Positions 34,564 through 39,096 of a DNA stretch of 39,096 bases are shown here, piece by piece; within the stretch, counting starts at the first letter, position 1; every line of letters begins with the position of its first letter. The stretch covers positions 1 through 39,096 of the forward strand of contig JASJAR010000037.1 of NCBI GenBank assembly GCA_030066905.1. Direction: 5' to 3'. The position numbers and the translations under genes are program-made. The DNA is from Paracoccaceae bacterium (lineage in GTDB: Bacteria; Pseudomonadota; Alphaproteobacteria; Rhodobacterales; Rhodobacteraceae). Below the pieces are notes generated by a model. That model saw nothing but the letters and a program-made list of their open reading frames with translations. It searched no databases and was not told where the DNA came from.

Positions 34564-34771
34564 CCGGGGATTTCCGCCGGTGCGACTTGACCGACGGGGC
34601 AGCGGCTCTAAGCCAGCGCCCCGGCGGTCTGCCAGTCACGGTTTTGTTATCCGCCGCTGCGTGTTCCTTTAGTGTTTCAAGGCGACGAGGCTCTCTGACA
34701 CTGTTGTGAGGGGGGTGGGCAGAGAGGGTGCCGCGCGCCATCTTTCAGTCAAGCAAACGAGGAGCCGCGCG

Positions 34772-35704
34772 ATGGCCGGACGATACAAGAGCGACCTCAA
34801 ATGGTCCGATGTCACCCCGAAGACCGATTGGCTGAACCGCCGGCAGATCATGGCCGGGGCGGGCGCTTTGGGCCTCGGCGCAATCGCGGGGCCGGCGCTG
34901 GCCGCCTTCGACCCGGTGCCCTCGGCCTTTTCCACCGACGAAGAGCCCAACAGCTTCGAGGACATCACGTCCTACAACAACTTCTATGAATTCGGCACCG
35001 GCAAGGAAGACCCCAAGCGCAATGCCGGCGCGCTGGTCTCCGAGCCTTGGTCGGTCGAGATCGGTGGACTGGTGGACAAGCCCGGCAACTATGATTTCGA
35101 CGACCTCCTTGCCGGCCAGACGCTCGAAGAGCGCATCTACCGCTTCCGCTGCGTCGAGGCCTGGTCGTCGGTCGTGCCCTGGGTCGGGTTCGAGCTCAAA
35201 GACCTGCTCGACCGGGTCGGCGTGCAGCCGGGGGCGAAATACGTCGCCTTCGAGACCGCCGTTCAGCCCCAGGCGATGGTCGGGGTGCAGCGGGGCGTCT
35301 TCGACTTCCCCTATCTCGAGGGCCTACGGATGGACGAGGCCATGCATCCGCTGACGATCCTCGCGGTCGGGGTCTATGACGAGCCGATGCCGAACCAGAA
35401 GGGCGCGCCGATTCGGCTCGTGGTGCCATGGAAGTACGGCTTCAAGTCGATCAAATCGATCGTGCGGATCACGCTCACCGAGGAGCAGCCCGTCGCGTCC
35501 TGGAACCGCGCCCAGCCGCGCGAGTACGGGTTCTATTCGAACGTGAACCCCGAACGCGACCATCCGCGCTGGAGCCAGGCGACCGAGCGCCGCATCGGCC
35601 AGGGCCTCTTTGCCCGCCGCATTCCGACGCTGATGTTCAACGGCTACGGCGACGAGGTCGCTTCGATGTATGCGGGGATGGACCTCATCAATGAGTTCTT
35701 TTGA
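34772..35704 (+). CDS. msrP: Periplasmic methionine sulfoxide reductase catalytic subunit, molybdoenzyme
   Basis: 310 residues. A Tat signal with the twin-arginine motif NRRQI (22-26) is followed by [10 protein letters not shown] and cleavage near PALA-AFD. The oxidoreductase molybdopterin-binding domain has RFRCVEAW, with Cys127 as the molybdenum ligand, and the family block [12 protein letters not shown] near the N-terminus. MsrP repairs methionine sulfoxide in periplasmic proteins, taking electrons from the membrane haem protein MsrQ. ATG 34772 has GAGGAG before it. The msrQ gene is nearby but separated by an inverted DUF2306 gene. It is divergent from the fasciclin gene. Confidence 0.96.
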   Translation: MAGRYKSDLKWSDVTPKTDWLNRRQIMAGAGALGLGAIAGPALAAFDPVPSAFSTDEEPNSFEDITSYNNFYEFGTGKEDPKRNAGALVSEPWSVEIGGLVDKPGNYDFDDLLAGQTLEERIYRFRCVEAWSSVVPWVGFELKDLLDRVGVQPGAKYVAFETAVQPQAMVGVQRGVFDFPYLEGLRMDEAMHPLTILAVGVYDEPMPNQKGAPIRLVVPWKYGFKSIKSIVRITLTEEQPVASWNRAQPREYGFYSNVNPERDHPRWSQATERRIGQGLFARRIPTLMFNGYGDEVASMYAGMDLINEFF

Positions 35705-35716
35705 GACCGTGGCCGG

Positions 35717-36115
35717 TCAGGTGCCGAAGACCACTTGGTGCATGACGCGTCCGGGCCAGAGCGTGAAGAGGCCTGCGCCAATGAGCGCGAGCCAATACAG
35801 GCGTTGGACGGCCGTCGTATGGCGGGCGATATCGCCTCGCTGGGCGTTGCGGACGACCTGGACGAGGGTCACGAGCACCAGAACCGACAGAAGGTGGATC
35901 GGGCTGAACGGGCCGACGAGCCGGATGGAGAAGATCGCAAAGCTCGACAGGGCGATAAACGCCATCAGGACGATCCAGATGCGGCCCACCGTTCTATGGC
36001 GCGCCGTCCCTTTCGGAAGGGCCAATTGGGCGCCGCCGAGGACCAATGCCGCAAGCGCCGCAAGCGCATGGGCGGAGATCACCCAGCCATGTTGAAAAAG
36101 AACGCCGATCTCCAT
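35717..36115 (-). CDS. DUF2306 family membrane protein
   Basis: 132 residues with four hydrophobic segments (about 11-30, 46-65, 72-94 and 105-128). HAxxA-A...GGAQLALPKGTARHRTVGRIW matches DUF2306, whose members are predicted four-helix membrane proteins of unknown function, possibly haem-binding through conserved His (H14, H38, H98). I chose the start at 36115 because AGGAGG lies seven bases upstream; longer starts at 36133 and 36172 lack this. It lies on the opposite strand between msrP and msrQ. Function unknown. Confidence 0.83.
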   Translation of the reverse strand: MEIGVLFQHGWVISAHALAALAALVLGGAQLALPKGTARHRTVGRIWIVLMAFIALSSFAIFSIRLVGPFSPIHLLSVLVLVTLVQVVRNAQRGDIARHTTAVQRLYWLALIGAGLFTLWPGRVMHQVVFGT

Positions 36116-36234
36116 CCTTCGCCTCCTGTCCATGTGGAGGCGCCGCGGTCGTGGATGGTCGCCTTCCCGCACAGTCTAGGAGCGACAGGGGGGCTTTGGC
36201 CAGCGCGGAGTTTCCGCCGGGCGCCGCCGCGGCC

Positions 36235-36852
36235 ATGACGATGTCGCAGCGTGTGAACGGAGCGCTCCGCCGCGTGCCGACCTGGCCGGTCTATGCCATC
36301 GGCGGGGCGGTGCCGCTTTACTACTTCTACCTTGGCCTCACCGGCGGGCTTGGGCCGGAGCCGGTGAAGGCGCTCGAACACGCGTTGGGGCTTCTGGCGC
36401 TCCAGATGCTCGTCGCCGTTCTCGCCGTCACCCCGTTGCGGGACCTCACCGGGGTCAGCCTGGTGAAGTTCCGCCGCGCTCTGGGGCTTCTCGTTGCTTA
36501 CTTTGTCACGTGGCACTTGGGCGTGTGGTTCTTCCTCGATGTCCAGTTCCTGGGAGCGGTCTGGGAAGACATCACCAAACGGCCCTACATCACGATCGGG
36601 ATGCTGGGGTTCGTGCTTCTGATCCCGCTCGCGGCGACATCCACGAACCGTGCGATTCGAAAGATGGGGCCTTTGGCCTGGCGCCGCCTGCACCGCCTGA
36701 CCTATGCCGTGGCGCTTCTGGGGGCGGTGCATTTCGTGATGGCTTCGAAGACCTGGGCGACGGAACCGCTCGTCTATCTCGGTGTGATCTGCGGCCTGCT
36801 CATCTATCGCCTGCGCCCGTTCCTGGCAGGCCGGTCGGCAGCGCGGGCCTGA
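36235..36852 (+). CDS. msrQ: Haem b membrane subunit of the MsrPQ system
   Basis: 205 residues with about six transmembrane segments. Hallmarks are GLLVAYFVTWHLGVWFFLD with the haem-ligand His, the cytoplasmic-loop LKxFRR-type LVKFRRALG, and a second His pair in WRRLHRLTYAVALLGAVHFVM, matching the ferric-reductase-like YedZ/MsrQ family. It passes electrons from the quinone pool or Fre-type flavin reductase to MsrP. The start is uncertain: ATG 36235 has no good ribosome binding site, and ATG 36241 is an alternative. Separated from msrP by a gene on the other strand, so it needs its own promoter. Confidence 0.93.
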   Translation: MTMSQRVNGALRRVPTWPVYAIGGAVPLYYFYLGLTGGLGPEPVKALEHALGLLALQMLVAVLAVTPLRDLTGVSLVKFRRALGLLVAYFVTWHLGVWFFLDVQFLGAVWEDITKRPYITIGMLGFVLLIPLAATSTNRAIRKMGPLAWRRLHRLTYAVALLGAVHFVMASKTWATEPLVYLGVICGLLIYRLRPFLAGRSAARA

Positions 36853-36914
36853 GCGCTTCCCAAAAGGACATCGGTCGTGCCATCGTCGGCGAAACCGCCG
36901 AAAAGGAGCACCGA

Positions 36915-37799
36915 ATGTCCCCGATTGTCCGCCAAGCACTTCTTGCCGCCGCCGTTACGGCCCTCGCAGGAGCGGCCTTCGCCGAGACGCGGGACATCAG
37001 GATCGACACGCCGGGCGGTGCAGTGGCCGCAACGCTCGAAACGCCCGAGGGCGGGCCGGCGCCGGTCGTTCTGATGCTGCACGGGTTTGGCAGCACTCGC
37101 GATGAGCTGACGATCCCCTCCGCCGAGGAAGGCGTCTTCGTTCGCGCCGCGCGGGTGCTGGCCGAGGCCGGTTACGCGAGCCTCAGGGTCGACTTCCGCG
37201 GGTCGGGCGAAAGCGACGGGGCCTGGGAGGACACCACCTTTTCGGGCCAGATCGCCGATGCGCTGGCCGCCATCGAGATGCTTGAGGCCAGCGACGCCGT
37301 GGACGGCTCGCGGCTGGCGATCCTCGGCTGGTCCCAGGGCGCGCTTGTCGGCGCCCATGCGGCGGCGGCGTCCGAGGCTGTCGACGGGTTGGTCCTGCTC
37401 TCCCCGGTGACGATCCCCTCGGCAAACTTCACCAACATGTTTGGCGCCGAGGCCGTGTTCGAAGCCATCGCCGCCGAGACCGACACACCGGTGACGCTGG
37501 CCCTGCCCTGGGGCGGGGAGACGACGCTGAAGGGTGCTTATTTCGACGAGATGCTGACCACCAGCACGGCCGGCGCCCTGGCTGGCTTCGACGGCCCGCT
37601 CCTCGTCTTCATCGGCTCGAACGACACATTGATCGAGCCGCAGCCCGGAGCCGGGGAGATGCTCGTCTCCTATCATGGCGGCGAGGGCGAACTCGTCACG
37701 CTGGAGATGGATCACGTCTTCAACATCTTTGCCACGACGGAGGTGCTCGACAACGATATCCTCCCGCGACTCGTTGGCTGGCTCGACGCTGCGCTTTGA
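36915..37799 (+). CDS. Secreted alpha/beta hydrolase
   Basis: 294 residues. A signal peptide (1-23, ending AAFA) directs it to the periplasm. The alpha/beta-hydrolase core shows LMLHGFGS (54-60, oxyanion loop), VDFRGSGESDG, nucleophile elbow GWSQG (Ser140), then acid D237 in GSNDTLIE and His267 in MDHVF. Such proteins act as esterases or peptidases (for example acyl-peptidases) on small substrates; this one has a dienelactone-hydrolase-like or lysophospholipase-like appearance but the substrate is unknown. AAGGAG precedes ATG 36915; a long upstream in-frame extension overlaps msrQ and is not real coding. It is 62 bases after msrQ and may share its transcript. Confidence 0.9.
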   Translation: MSPIVRQALLAAAVTALAGAAFAETRDIRIDTPGGAVAATLETPEGGPAPVVLMLHGFGSTRDELTIPSAEEGVFVRAARVLAEAGYASLRVDFRGSGESDGAWEDTTFSGQIADALAAIEMLEASDAVDGSRLAILGWSQGALVGAHAAAASEAVDGLVLLSPVTIPSANFTNMFGAEAVFEAIAAETDTPVTLALPWGGETTLKGAYFDEMLTTSTAGALAGFDGPLLVFIGSNDTLIEPQPGAGEMLVSYHGGEGELVTLEMDHVFNIFATTEVLDNDILPRLVGWLDAAL

Positions 37800-38000
37800 A
37801 CGGCGGCGCGCCCTCCGGCGAACCGACCGGTCCATAAAACGGGCGGTGAGTCTGTGGATATCGGCCTGTTCGGTGGGTCGGGGCCGGCAAGCGGGGTCCC
37901 TGCAGCGATGCCGATAGGGGCTGCGAAGGGGCAAAACCCCATATTTTGCGAAGGGAACGGGCGCAGTCGAAAAAATGTCATGATCTCTCAAAAAAACCCC

Positions 38001-38029
38001 TTGCGGACCCCGGCCGGTCTCCGTAAATA
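38001..38029 (+). promoter_or_regulatory. rRNA operon promoter
   Basis: -35 TTGCGG (38001-38006), a 17-base spacer, and -10 TAAATA (38024-38029), with A-tracts upstream in the position of an UP element. Optimal spacing and location before the 16S gene support a housekeeping-sigma rrn promoter; the transcript would start near 38037. Confidence 0.72.
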
Positions 38030-38178
38030 CCCCTCCACCGACGAGGCGACACGCCGAGGCGGGGCGCCAGACGGGCCAAGGCAGCGATGCCGACGCGACG
38101 AGACGCAAAACAACATGAGAGATATTGAGGCGGGGCGCGCCGACCAAGTTAGGGCGCACTCAGTCGTTTTTGTCTCTC

Positions 38179-38190
38179 CGCTCTTTGAAA
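38179..38190 (+). promoter_or_regulatory. boxA-like antitermination element
   Basis: CGCTCTTTGAAA resembles the rRNA boxA (TGCTCTTTAACA in E. coli), lies in the rRNA leader about 300 bases before 16S, and is the expected NusB/S10 binding site. Confidence 0.65.
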
Positions 38191-38484
38191 TTGCTGGTTA
38201 CTGAAGAGATATGCGGGCGGTTTGGTCCATGCGACGAAGCGGCTTCTGTATATCGGCTCTCTAGACCCTGACGCTTCGGCGGATGGGACGATGATGAGAG
38301 TGTCAGCTTCACTGTTTGTACGGCTTCTGGTTTCGCAAGAGACCTGGAGCACATCAAACAGATGACTCTTCGGTTGTTCCGTCCCTGCCCGGGTCGGAAC
38401 CGCAGCGCTCAAGTAGCGAAGCGGTAGCGCAATCGAAGGATGTGCAGAGGTTCAATCGTCAAGGATAGCCGGGCAACCGGCTTT

Positions 38485-39096
<612 letters not shown>

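Larger units (their letters stand above)
37800..38484 (+). other. Ribosomal RNA operon promoter and leader region
   Basis: 685 bases without a credible protein gene. It contains an A-rich block (37969-37996) immediately before a strong promoter (38001-38029), and a boxA-like antitermination element (38179-38190). The rest is a ~450-base leader RNA that would be removed in 16S maturation; the last 100 bases probably form part of the processing stem with sequence beyond the window. Short open frames here, such as 38149-38412 on the minus strand, are judged spurious. Confidence 0.75.

Noticed and set aside
38149..38412. Minus-strand open frame of 87 codons in the rRNA leader
   Set aside because: Lies in the transcribed leader of the rRNA operon, has no ribosome binding site of note and resembles spurious calls often made next to rRNA genes.

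Overview
The window is a GC-rich chromosomal segment of an alphaproteobacterium, almost certainly a member of the Rhodobacterales (Rhodobacteraceae/Paracoccaceae). Evidence: the first ~610 bases of a 16S rRNA gene at the right edge have a Rhodobacterales-like signature; a ChrR/RpoE singlet-oxygen module is followed by the lipid operon it drives in Rhodobacter sphaeroides; and many products are small families common in this order (DUF3035, DUF3775, DUF3833, zinc-ribbon DinB). No phage, integrase, IS element, CRISPR array or toxin-antitoxin pair was seen. This is mostly core genome.

Layout. 1-10739 (+): tail of rsmB, a heparinase II/III-like protein, purH, lspA, a DUF3035 lipoprotein, an active/inactive pair of M16 peptidases, mutL and rmuC, many with 1-4 base start/stop overlaps. 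10749-16791: chrR and rpoE on the minus strand, divergent from a five-gene plus-strand operon (FAD oxidoreductase, DUF1365, MFS/GPH transporter, DUF3833, SDR). Back-to-back promoter-like sites of the form T(G/A)ATCC-N18-TA lie between them. 16853-20509: DUF3775 protein, a palindrome-rich gap, an orphan molybdenum formate dehydrogenase alpha subunit, and a 55-codon membrane protein gene on the minus strand. 20620-24839: pseudo-caspase/peptidoglycan-binding protein, rpmJ, tRNA-Val(GAC), N-formylglutamate amidohydrolase-like gene and dinB.

25018-30147: SPFH/NfeD membrane pair, then a minus-strand series of a small secreted protein, PepSY protein, pyrF and a patatin lipase. 30192-34478: clpB with a heat-shock-type promoter, an EF-hand protein and two tandem fasciclin-domain proteins. 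The upstream fasciclin gene has its own TGATCC-N18-TAACTC site, the same architecture as the rpoE promoter. 34772-37799: msrP and msrQ (periplasmic methionine sulfoxide repair) separated by an inverted DUF2306 gene, then a secreted alpha/beta hydrolase. 37800-39096: rRNA promoter, leader with a boxA-like site, and partial 16S rRNA.

The most coherent theme is envelope defence against oxidants: ChrR-RpoE, the lipid operon, a fasciclin protein with a matching promoter, and the MsrPQ repair system occur within 26 kb. The promoter assignments are by eye and need testing.
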